16,294 bases of DNA from Candidatus Methanomethylicia archaeon (GCA_024464205.1 JANHAI010000006.1:1-16294), one strand, 5' to 3'. Counted from the first letter of the stretch, positions 7,738 through 14,243 are shown. Numbers and translations are program-made. Notes: a model not told the origin generated them from the sequence alone.

Positions 7738-9234
7738 TCACCCCAGCAGCGCGTTAGCTACGCTGTTCACTATGTCGAGAAAGTATGGCAATGCAAGAGT
7801 GACTGCTACGCAGAGGACGGCCAGTACAAGGACCGGGACTAGCATCAGCGGCCCTGCCTCTTTTGCACCATCCGCTTTTACGGGCTTGAAGGAGATCCTC
7901 TGGATCAGCCAAACATAGTATGCAGCTGAGAATAGGCTGTTCAAGATCATGATCACTGCAACGGCCACCATGAGGGGAGCGCTGGACAGGTAGAGAAGGG
8001 ACAGTATGATTATCAACTTTGACCAGAACCCCGCCAGCGGAGGGATCCCTCCCAGAGACAAGGCGCCTAAAGAGAAAGATGCCGCCGAGTATGGCATCCT
8101 TTTAGAAATGCCTTCAAGGTCCACAATGTCTCTGGACTTGATTTCATGGATGAAATTTCCAGAGGCGAGGAAGAGGAGGCCCTTCCCAATGGCATGATTC
8201 AAGATGTGGAAAGCACCGCCCGCGAGCGCCAGATATGCAACATGAATGTCAGCTGGCGAGTGGTATGCCACATAGGCAGCTACGCCAGCGGCTGTGATGA
8301 TTATACCGACATTTGCAATACTGCTGAACGCAAGAAAGCGCTTTATGTCCCTTTGAGGGAAGACGAGGAGATTGGCAACCGTCATAGTAGCGACCCCGAG
8401 GATCAGTAGCATCGTTCCAAAATCATATCGCGCTGGGCCCAGAACGCTGAAGAGTACCCTGAGGATAGAGTATACCCCCGCCTTGATCACGACACCAGAG
8501 AGAAGGGCGCTTATCGGGCTTGGGGCAGCGGGGTGGGCGTCCGGAAGCCAGCTGTGGAAGGGGAAGATTGCTGCGGTGACGCCGAAGCCGGAGATTATCA
8601 TAGCAATCGAAAAATACCCTTCGATCGTCCAAGACGACGGCATCCTCGATGCGATCTCAGCTATGTTCAAGGTGCCTGTCATCCCGTAGAGGATCGAGAT
8701 CCCATAAAGCGCTATCAAGGACCCGATCGTGCTCATGACGAGATATTTGAAGCCGGCTTCAATCGGCTCCCAACGATCCTTCCTGAATGCAACAAGGGCA
8801 TAGGAGGCTATGCACATCAGTTCCCAGAAGACGAAGAGCGTGAAGAGGTCGCCTGAGATCGCCACCCCTGTCAAGCCTGAAATCAGGAGCAGGAGCAGGG
8901 CGTAATATTTCTCAAGGCCGCTGTCCTCGCTCATATATTTTAGCGAATACAGCGTGACAATGATTCCCATTAGCACGAACAGCGAGACCATAAAGAGGGA
9001 GAAGGAGTCAGCGTAGAGCACTACGCCCAGTGGCGGGGGATAGCCTTCGATCCAGTACGATGAAGGGATCAGCCCCGCTGTCTGGAAGAGAGTGAATGCC
9101 ATGAAGGAAAGCGAGGCTATGGCGAAGACCCCGAATAGCGAGCCCCTTTCTTTTACGACTGATGAGATGGCAACGATTCCAGCTGCCCCGACAATCGGGA
9201 AAAGCACCAGATCGAAGAGGCTCAAAGCTACCAC
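7738..9234 (-). CDS. nuoM: Antiporter-like membrane subunit (NuoM position, MrpD/MbhH-like)
   Basis: Second antiporter-like subunit, 498 residues with about 14 hydrophobic segments. Glu138 in FWELM (TM5) and Lys251 in GVVIKAGVY (TM8) are present. The TM7 lysine is replaced by Thr220 in GVTAAIFPFHSWLPD; I checked this in the DNA (codon ACC). HAIGKGLLF supplies a further lysine in the C-terminal half. The sequence resembles MrpD/MbhH and NuoN as much as NuoM, so the symbol follows gene order. The start is GTG at 9234, overlapping the end of nuoK by 7 bp with AGGAGG about five bases upstream; a TTG at 9225 is an alternative. Its stop lies 5 bp before the nuoL ATG. Confidence 0.9.
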   Translation of the reverse strand: MVALSLFDLVLFPIVGAAGIVAISSVVKERGSLFGVFAIASLSFMAFTLFQTAGLIPSSYWIEGYPPPLGVVLYADSFSLFMVSLFVLMGIIVTLYSLKYMSEDSGLEKYYALLLLLISGLTGVAISGDLFTLFVFWELMCIASYALVAFRKDRWEPIEAGFKYLVMSTIGSLIALYGISILYGMTGTLNIAEIASRMPSSWTIEGYFSIAMIISGFGVTAAIFPFHSWLPDAHPAAPSPISALLSGVVIKAGVYSILRVLFSVLGPARYDFGTMLLILGVATMTVANLLVFPQRDIKRFLAFSSIANVGIIITAAGVAAYVAYHSPADIHVAYLALAGGAFHILNHAIGKGLLFLASGNFIHEIKSRDIVDLEGISKRMPYSAASFSLGALSLGGIPPLAGFWSKLIIILSLLYLSSAPLMVAVAVIMILNSLFSAAYYVWLIQRISFKPVKADGAKEAGPLMLVPVLVLAVLCVAVTLALPYFLDIVNSVANALLG

Positions 9235-9524
9235 CTCAGCCTCCTCAGCTTGCGCGCGTCAGAGCTGCCCGTCTGCTTGAAGGCGTTCATGACGAAGGCG
9301 AGCGCAAAGGCAGCAATCGCAGCCCCTATAGCGATGGAGACGAGGACTACAGAGGACGCCAATGGATCGCTTTGCTGGCCGTCCCAAGCGAGCGAGATGA
9401 AGTTGAGGTTGACGCCAGCGCATATTATCTCTATCCCGATGATGATCTTTATCATGTTGTGCTTTGTGGCTATGCAATAAATGCCAATGAGGATGAGGGC
9501 CATGGCTGTCGCAGAGTAGATCAT
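9228..9524 (-). CDS. nuoK: NuoK/MrpC/MbhG-type small membrane subunit
   Basis: A 98-residue protein with three hydrophobic segments that links the antiporter subunits to the rest of the membrane arm. TM2 reads IKIIIGIEIICAGVNL and keeps the acidic residue (Glu32) expected in NuoK. The second conserved NuoK glutamate, in TM3 of the AAAEA type, is replaced: here the stretch is GAAIAAFALAF. A DPLASSVVLVSIAIG segment precedes it, as in MrpC and MbhG. It is therefore intermediate or MrpC-like. The ATG at 9524 overlaps the previous stop as TGATG. The last residues form a basic tail. Confidence 0.88.
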   Translation of the reverse strand: MIYSATAMALILIGIYCIATKHNMIKIIIGIEIICAGVNLNFISLAWDGQQSDPLASSVVLVSIAIGAAIAAFALAFVMNAFKQTGSSDARKLRRLRW

Positions 9525-9838
9525 CAGAGCCTTTCCTCCTCGAATTGCCCATCATCAGCTGGCTCCACAGGGGCGCGCTCTTCAGGGACCTCCCCTGTCG
9601 ATTCTCGGAACATCGATGATATTGCGATGGTGGCAGCAAGCACAATCGTGCCCTGTATGAGGAGGTCGATCCCTCGGAAGGTCCAAATGAATTCGGGGTT
9701 CTCTGAGAATGGCGGCGCATCTGGATGTGGAGGGGAGAGCCCGAACATGGAGGGCAGGAAAGATGCCATTGTAGCAAACAGGGCGAGCAGAATCATCGCT
9801 GCTGAGGCGCGCTGTGCAATCTCACGCTTTCCCTTCAT
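9524..9838 (-). CDS. Small membrane subunit, NuoJ C-terminal half / MbhE-like
   Basis: A 104-residue protein with two hydrophobic segments (about 12-33 and 56-77), separated by a proline-rich loop, and an acidic C-terminal tail. It lies exactly where the second half of nuoJ would be and starts at an ATG fused to the preceding stop (TGATG). The motif FRGIDLLIQGTIVLAATIAI recalls the RGxDxxxE-type segment of MbhE/Mrp subunits as well as the last helices of NuoJ. I infer that it completes NuoJ as a separate chain. Homology is weak at this length, so the role rests largely on position. Confidence 0.65.
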   Translation of the reverse strand: MKGKREIAQRASAAMILLALFATMASFLPSMFGLSPPHPDAPPFSENPEFIWTFRGIDLLIQGTIVLAATIAISSMFRESTGEVPEERAPVEPADDGQFEEERL

Positions 9839-10098
9839 CAGGACCTCCTCCTCTTTTGAATCACGTGAAGCAGCGCAAGGAAGAGCACGGTCACGGCCCC
9901 AGCGTTCACTGCCAGCTGGAAGGCAGAAACGTAGGGGGCCCCGAGCATGTAGAATGCTATTGCGATTGCGATGCTCATTATTGAGAACGATATCGCTGTA
10001 CGCACGAGGTCCCTCACCTCAATCGCCACGATCGCAGATGCTATTATGAGTAAAGAGATCGCATATTCAAGCAGCTCTGGATATGGCAAGCCCGTCAC
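9838..10098 (-). CDS. nuoJ: NuoJ N-terminal half (MbhD-like) membrane subunit
   Basis: An 86-residue protein with three hydrophobic segments, the first half of a normal NuoJ. The core is YMLGAPYVSAF followed by QLAVNAGAVTVLFLALL, matching NuoJ TM3 and the MbhD-type LGAP motif. Complex I usually has a Tyr in the VYAGA turn of TM3; here it is Asn66 (VNAGA). The frame is open upstream to 10203, but that part lies inside nuoI. The GTG at 10098 overlaps the nuoI stop as GTGA and is preceded by GGAGGT, so I use it. Confidence 0.82.
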   Translation of the reverse strand: MTGLPYPELLEYAISLLIIASAIVAIEVRDLVRTAISFSIMSIAIAIAFYMLGAPYVSAFQLAVNAGAVTVLFLALLHVIQKRRRS

Positions 10099-10433
10099 CT
10101 TACCTCCATCGTTTTCCTGTCGTATGACGCGTTCTCGAAATCCTTCGTGAATGATATGGCTTTTGTCGGACAGCTTTCTTTGCATTGACCGCAGAACATG
10201 CACCTGTCAAGATAGAAAACTGGGCGCTTCCCTTTCTGGTCCGTAATGATGGTTATCGCGCTGCTGGGACAATCTTTCTCGCAGATAGTGCACCCGATGC
10301 ATGCCTCGCGCTTCAGCGCCATCTTCCCCCTATACCCATCAGGAATCTGGAGTAAGTCTTTCCCGCCCAGCGGATACCTTAAGGTAGCCTTAGGCTTGAG
10401 CAGACTCCTGCAGGCTTCCAAAAAGATGGACAT
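10095..10433 (-). CDS. nuoI: NuoI/MbhN-type polyferredoxin subunit with two [4Fe-4S] clusters
   Basis: A 112-residue electron-transfer subunit that carries electrons from the donor, probably ferredoxin, to the NuoB-type cluster. Two complete motifs are visible: Cys45-x2-Cys48-x2-Cys51-x3-Cys55 (CIGCTICEKDCP) and Cys78-x2-Cys81-x2-Cys84-x3-Cys88 (CMFCGQCKESCP). YRGK precedes the first, as is usual. The frame extends upstream to 10499 inside nuoH; the ATG at 10433 shares one base with the nuoH stop (TGATG) and has GGAGG eight bases before it, so it is the likely start. No NADH- or F420-oxidising partner gene is present in the window. Confidence 0.93.
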   Translation of the reverse strand: MSIFLEACRSLLKPKATLRYPLGGKDLLQIPDGYRGKMALKREACIGCTICEKDCPSSAITIITDQKGKRPVFYLDRCMFCGQCKESCPTKAISFTKDFENASYDRKTMEVR

Positions 10434-11407
10434 CAGATGAGCCTCCAAATCAATGTCAGCGCCACTTGCAGGAATGAGAGGGGGATCAGGTATCGCCAAG
10501 CGAATGCGACCATTTGATCTATCCTCACCCTCGCGAATATGCCCCTGATTATCGTCAGTATCAGCAGTATTGCTACAGTTTTCAGAAGGAAGTAAACCGG
10601 GAAGGCTATGCCCTCAGCCCAATGGGGGGCCAATCCCATGGGCCCTCCAAGGTAGAGCGTTGCTGCGAGTGCGGACATGAAGACAAGCTCGAGGTTCCTT
10701 GCCATGCGTATGAGCGCCAACTTCCTCCCAGAATATTCAGTCATCCATCCTGCAACAATCTCCTGCTCAGCGTCTGGGATATCAAAAGGGATCCTCTCCA
10801 ATTCAGCTTGTATCGCTACAAGGAATATTGCGAAGCCTAGAAGCTGGGGACCGAATATGTTCCACCCGTGAGAGGCCTGCCAAGATACGATGGCAGAGAC
10901 CTCAATCGATCCGCTTGCGATGCAGCACCCAGCAATTGAGAGCATCAGCGGTATCTCGAAGCCAAGCAAGAGGAGGACGGCGCGCTCTGCGCCAAGCAAT
11001 GGATACGGGCTCATTGATGAAAACCCCGCCAAGAAGATCAAGATGCAGAAAAGCGTCATCGCTGCTATGGCAAAGATCACATCCCCGGTGAAGGAGATCA
11101 CCCCTGATTCTCCTGCCACTGGCAGTATGAGCATGACCGTGAGCATCAGGGCGCACATCAGCAGCGGGACGGAATTGAATATCTTTTTGTCGCTGTATTT
11201 TGGCGTTAGATCCTCTTTTTTGATGAGCTTTATGAAGTCGGCGATTGGCTGGAGCAAACCCAACGGCCCTGTGTAAAGCGGACCAATCCTCCTCTGCATC
11301 GCTGCGTACAACTTTCGATCCACCCACTCGAACAGGAAAGAGAGGAGTATGAAGAAAAGGAAGCCAGGGAATATGAAGAGTTGGAAGGTGGATGAGATAA
11401 CGTCCAA
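10433..11407 (-). CDS. nuoH: NuoH/FpoH/MbhM-type membrane anchor subunit
   Basis: A 324-residue membrane protein with about eight spans that joins the catalytic arm to the pumping arm. Diagnostic stretches: RKLYAAMQRRIGP (31-43) with GLLQPIADFIKL following, GAERA (139-143) and RIPFDIPDAEQEIVAGW (205-221) followed by TEYSG. The start is TTG at 11407; GGAGG lies eight bases upstream and no ATG fits. RIPFDIPDAE is shared by complex I and group 4 hydrogenases and does not separate them. It follows the D subunit after 14 bp. Confidence 0.95.
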   Translation of the reverse strand: MDVISSTFQLFIFPGFLFFILLSFLFEWVDRKLYAAMQRRIGPLYTGPLGLLQPIADFIKLIKKEDLTPKYSDKKIFNSVPLLMCALMLTVMLILPVAGESGVISFTGDVIFAIAAMTLFCILIFLAGFSSMSPYPLLGAERAVLLLLGFEIPLMLSIAGCCIASGSIEVSAIVSWQASHGWNIFGPQLLGFAIFLVAIQAELERIPFDIPDAEQEIVAGWMTEYSGRKLALIRMARNLELVFMSALAATLYLGGPMGLAPHWAEGIAFPVYFLLKTVAILLILTIIRGIFARVRIDQMVAFAWRYLIPLSFLQVALTLIWRLI

Positions 11408-11421
11408 CGCGTGCGCCTCCG

Positions 11422-12555
11422 TTACGATGATTTGACGACCTCGTTTCTTGAAGTGCAGCTGAAGCAGGGATCTATGGATGCCAATATTACCGGGACGTCA
11501 GCGACGTTCACGACGTATTTCCCTTTCGACCTAAGCATCTCCCTCAGGGGCGCGAGGTTCGAGAAGGTCGGGGTCTTCACCTTGTAGCGGTACGGCTTGT
11601 CGCTCCCGTCTGCCCTTAGGAAATGTACCAGCTCCCCCCTTGGCGCCTCTACCCTAGTTAGGAAGTCCCCAGCAGGCACTCTCCTTGGGAGGCGCTGGAG
11701 GAGTGGGCCGGGAGGCAATTTTTCTATGCAATACCTTATCATGTTTATGGACTCCAGCGTCTCATCAAGCCGGACGATGATCCGTGAGAAGGCGTCGCAC
11801 CCGTCGTCTGTCACTACCTTGAACGGCACTAGGCTGTGAGCCGCGTAAGGGTCGTCAGCCCTTGCGTCCATGTCCACTCCAGAGGCGCGCAGTGTTGGTC
11901 CGACAGCATTCAGCTGGATGGCGGCATCTCTCCTGAGGATGCCTATGCCCATTGTCCTTTTCATGACCGTCCTTTCAGAAAGGACGACCTTTTTATAGAA
12001 TTTCACCCTTTCTTCGAGCTTGTCCATACCTTTTTTCATCTTGTTTGCGACTTCAGGCGTCATGTCCCTCTTGACGCCCCCGATAGCATTGTACGACGTG
12101 GTTATTCTGTTACCAGCGAATTCCTCCATTAGGTCGAGCGATATCTCGCGGTCTAGCCAGATATACATGAAGAATGTGTCGAACCCAATCTCGTGCGCAG
12201 CAACCCCCAACCAAAGAAGGTGGCTCTGGATCCGCTCGAGCTCTTCAGCAATGACCCTGAGGTATTTCGCTCGCTCTGGGATCTCCTTCCCATGGAGGCC
12301 CTCGACGCATTGACAGAAGGACAGGGTATGGGCAATGTTGCATATGCCGCAGATCCGCTCGATCAGGTAGAGATCTTGGACGTAAGTCCTATATTCAGCA
12401 GCCTTCTCCATGCCCCTATGGTTGTAGCTGACGTCAAGTGCCACATCTACAACGTGCTCCCCTTCTACTTTTAGGTCGAGGAGCACAGGCTCCTTGAGCG
12501 CTGGGTGCTGCGGGCCAAGAGGGAGGTTGAATATTCGCTCATAACTCGATGACAT
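11422..12555 (-). CDS. Group 4 [NiFe]-hydrogenase catalytic (large) subunit, NuoD/FpoD/MbhL homologue
   Basis: A 377-residue catalytic subunit of the NuoD/hydrogenase large-subunit superfamily. Both nickel-binding pairs are intact: Cys69 and Cys72 in ERICGICNIAH, and Cys364 and Cys367 in DPCFSCTSR. I confirmed both in the DNA (TGC codons). Complex I NuoD and, as I recall it, Methanosarcina FpoD have lost them. The N-terminal loop is GPQHPALKEP, hydrogenase-like, instead of the GPQHPSTHG type of complex I. The EAPRGELVH and GSDKPYR segments are well conserved. Reaction inferred: proton reduction to H2 with electrons from ferredoxin, or the reverse, coupled to ion pumping. A seven-residue tail follows Arg370. 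ATG start one base after the C-subunit stop. An automated label of NADH-quinone oxidoreductase subunit D would be misleading. Confidence 0.93.
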   Translation of the reverse strand: MSSSYERIFNLPLGPQHPALKEPVLLDLKVEGEHVVDVALDVSYNHRGMEKAAEYRTYVQDLYLIERICGICNIAHTLSFCQCVEGLHGKEIPERAKYLRVIAEELERIQSHLLWLGVAAHEIGFDTFFMYIWLDREISLDLMEEFAGNRITTSYNAIGGVKRDMTPEVANKMKKGMDKLEERVKFYKKVVLSERTVMKRTMGIGILRRDAAIQLNAVGPTLRASGVDMDARADDPYAAHSLVPFKVVTDDGCDAFSRIIVRLDETLESINMIRYCIEKLPPGPLLQRLPRRVPAGDFLTRVEAPRGELVHFLRADGSDKPYRYKVKTPTFSNLAPLREMLRSKGKYVVNVADVPVILASIDPCFSCTSRNEVVKSS

Positions 12556-12556
12556 G

Positions 12557-13018
12557 TCATGGCCCCCTCAATGGCGCAGGCGTCTCTGGTTGGAATGATT
12601 TCCTGAGCGGGAATGTCCCCTTTGGCCATTCTTCAGGGAGCATGAGCCTAGAAGAGTCTGGGCAGTTCCTGAATTCGACCCCGAAAAGGTCATGGATCTC
12701 CCTTTCATGGAAGGATGCAGGCGGCAGGATGTCCGAGACAGAGTCTATGGAGGGCGTCTGGGCAGGGAGGATCACTTTTACGGTCACTATAGCGCGCCTT
12801 CCGATCTGGAGCAGGAGTTCCAAGTTTTCGCCTGAATCGATGCAGGTCATTGCAGCGATGTGCGCGAAGCCTTTCTTTTGGAGAGTTTCCACAACGGAAT
12901 GGTAGGCTTCTGCTGAGACTGTGACTTGAGCCCTGCGCTCGCAGATCACCTTTGAATCAATTACCCCTTTAATGCCTTTCATTTCCATGACAATCGAATC
13001 TACGGAGGGATCCATCAT
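12557..13018 (-). CDS. nuoC: NuoC/30-kDa subunit of the complex I/hydrogenase family
   Basis: A 153-residue peripheral-arm subunit that packs against the D and B subunits and has no cofactor of its own. The signature is REIHDLFGVEF, then PDSSRLMLPEEWP and FPLRKSF near the C-terminus. It is separate from D, unlike the fused NuoCD or HycE/HyfG. ATG start at 13018 overlaps the B stop as ATGA; a second ATG follows immediately. Length is typical of archaeal NuoC/MbhK-type proteins. Confidence 0.93.
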   Translation of the reverse strand: MMDPSVDSIVMEMKGIKGVIDSKVICERRAQVTVSAEAYHSVVETLQKKGFAHIAAMTCIDSGENLELLLQIGRRAIVTVKVILPAQTPSIDSVSDILPPASFHEREIHDLFGVEFRNCPDSSRLMLPEEWPKGTFPLRKSFQPETPAPLRGP

Positions 13019-13455
13019 TTTTCCTCCTTGATCTTTTTGACGAGCTTGGTTATGCCGTCGATTATTGCCTCTGGTTTAGGAGGGCAACCAGGCACATAAG
13101 CATCTACAGGCAGCAAGGAATCCAGGCCCGCATATACATTGTAACATGCACCCTTGCCGCAGTTAGAGAAGACCCCGCCACTGATACAGCAACTGCCTAC
13201 CGCAACTACGAATTTCGGCTCAGCCATCTGCTCGTAAACGCGTATGAGGCGATCCTTGACCTGCCTCGTGATGGGGCCTGTAACCATCAGGACGTCAGCA
13301 TGCCGTGGACTCCCTTTCAGGAATATGCCAAACCGCTCAATGTCGTAGCGGGGAGTCAGCGTCGCCACGACTTCAATATCGCAGCCATTACAGGAGCCGG
13401 TATTGAAATGCAGCACCCATGGGCTCCGCCCCATTGCCCAGCGCTGTACTCCCAT
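13015..13455 (-). CDS. [NiFe]-hydrogenase small subunit, NuoB/FpoB/MbhJ homologue
   Basis: A 146-residue subunit holding the [4Fe-4S] cluster next to the catalytic site. Ligands are visible as Cys22 and Cys25 in GSCNGCDIEV, Cys89 in VGSCCISGG and Cys124 in PGCPPKP. The first pair is the CxGC spacing of group 4 hydrogenase small subunits, whereas complex I NuoB has adjacent cysteines. This agrees with the intact [NiFe] site of the D subunit. ATG start with AGGAGG about ten bases upstream; four bases separate it from the nuoA stop. Confidence 0.93.
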   Translation of the reverse strand: MGVQRWAMGRSPWVLHFNTGSCNGCDIEVVATLTPRYDIERFGIFLKGSPRHADVLMVTGPITRQVKDRLIRVYEQMAEPKFVVAVGSCCISGGVFSNCGKGACYNVYAGLDSLLPVDAYVPGCPPKPEAIIDGITKLVKKIKEEK

Positions 13456-13459
13456 AGGT

Positions 13460-13786
13460 TCATCGCCTCCTCCTCAAGACTGGAAACGAATAAAGAGCGA
13501 GAGCTGCCAGCGCCAGGTAGGCCAATGGTAGGACAGGGGATAGCGCATTATAGGAGAATATGAGCAATACGGCGATTACATCGAGGACTAGGAAAGCGAA
13601 TGCGAACTCGAAAATGTGTATGCTGACTGGTGTCCTCTCGGCGTTACCCTTCTCTCCGCAGACGTATGGCATTGCCTTCTCTTCATTCGGTCGCTTCGGT
13701 GGGTTGGCAATCAGGAACAGGGCTAGAACGGTCAGCAATGCTGCTATGAACGCAAACAAGGGATTGGCAAGCAGTTCTGCGAGCAT
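13460..13786 (-). CDS. nuoA: NuoA-type membrane subunit
   Basis: A 108-residue protein with three hydrophobic segments. MPYVCGEKG between TM1 and TM2 and FEFAFAFLVLDVIAVLL in TM2 match NuoA. The Asp of the family's DxE motif is kept but the Glu (E. coli Glu81) is Ile. NuoA belongs to complex I/Fpo and is not normally listed among group 4 hydrogenase subunits, so its presence matters here. Two starts are possible: ATG at 13819, and ATG at 13786. I prefer 13786 because it begins at the membrane segment and has GGTG four bases upstream. First gene of the operon. Confidence 0.88.
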   Translation of the reverse strand: MLAELLANPLFAFIAALLTVLALFLIANPPKRPNEEKAMPYVCGEKGNAERTPVSIHIFEFAFAFLVLDVIAVLLIFSYNALSPVLPLAYLALAALALYSFPVLRRRR

Positions 13787-13830
13787 ATGGCACCGAATTT
13801 CAGCTGAAGCCTTTGGCATATATGTTTTTC

Positions 13831-13850
13831 TTATATAAACTATTTATAAT
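13831..13850 (-). promoter_or_regulatory. Tandem TATA-like elements of the hydrogenase/complex I operon
   Basis: The minus strand holds two AT boxes in a row, ATTATAAATA (13850-13841) and TTTATATAA (13839-13831). The nearer one predicts transcription from about 13809 and translation from the ATG at 13786; the farther one predicts a start near 13819, which would make the upstream ATG leaderless. Confidence 0.6.
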
Positions 13851-13882
13851 GCCGATTAACTTAAAATATTGAAGCACTTTTC

Positions 13883-13910
13883 AAAAAAAGCGACTTTATT
13901 GAGATCGCTT
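13883..13910 (-). terminator. Hairpin plus oligo-T terminator after the acylphosphatase gene
   Basis: AAGCGA (13888-13893) and TCGCTT (13905-13910) form a 6-bp stem with an 11-base loop. Read on the minus strand the stem is followed by a run of seven T, counting the last two stem bases. It starts 20 bp after the acylphosphatase stop. Archaeal termination mainly needs the oligo-T run, so the hairpin may be incidental. Confidence 0.6.
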
Positions 13911-13929
13911 GGGAGAGAGGGGCAGATTC

Positions 13930-14205
13930 TCATTTCAGTATCCGGAAGTCCTGCAGATCGCTCTTGGGCGGCTCCCATTTGATGCTCAGGTTCTCCACGC
14001 TGCAGTTAGGAGGGCCGATCCTGAGCTCTTCGATCAGCCTCAGGAGGTTTGATTTTTCGCCTTCCGCCACGACCTCCACCGTCCCGTTGGGCTTGTTCTG
14101 GACATAGCCTGTGAGAGACAGTTTCCTTGCGATCCTGAACGTGTAATACCTATAACCGACGCCTTGGACTACTCCTGAAACGTTGATCCTGATTCTCGCG
14201 TTCAA
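13930..14205 (-). CDS. acyP: Acylphosphatase
   Basis: A small cytoplasmic hydrolase of carboxyl-phosphate bonds (acetyl phosphate, carbamoyl phosphate and similar). From the TTG at 14205 it has 91 residues, the usual length. The phosphate-binding loop GVVQGVGYR ends in catalytic Arg19, and GYVQNKPNGTVEV carries catalytic Asn37; both family signatures are complete. No ATG is available. A TTG at 14229 would add eight residues but lies before the transcription start predicted from the TATA-like box at 14244-14249. The gene stands alone between the operon promoter and trmI; I see no functional link to either. Confidence 0.93.
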   Translation of the reverse strand: MNARIRINVSGVVQGVGYRYYTFRIARKLSLTGYVQNKPNGTVEVVAEGEKSNLLRLIEELRIGPPNCSVENLSIKWEPPKSDLQDFRILK

Positions 14206-14243
14206 GGGGTGCGCCCCAATGAGTATCAATAACGCTCACTTAG

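Noticed and set aside
9162..10049. 295-codon plus-strand frame opposite nuoK, J' and J
   Set aside because: Antisense to well-supported membrane subunit genes; its composition (Arg, Ser, Gly) is that of a shadow frame, with no domain.
10434..10499. Longer nuoI beginning inside nuoH
   Set aside because: The added residues are proline-rich and unlike NuoI; the ATG at 10433 couples to the nuoH stop and has GGAGG before it.
4254..13786. Standard NADH-quinone oxidoreductase or F420H2 dehydrogenase (Fpo)
   Set aside because: No NADH or F420 input subunit is present, the D subunit has all four nickel-ligand cysteines, the B subunit has hydrogenase spacing, and the quinone-site His and Tyr are replaced.
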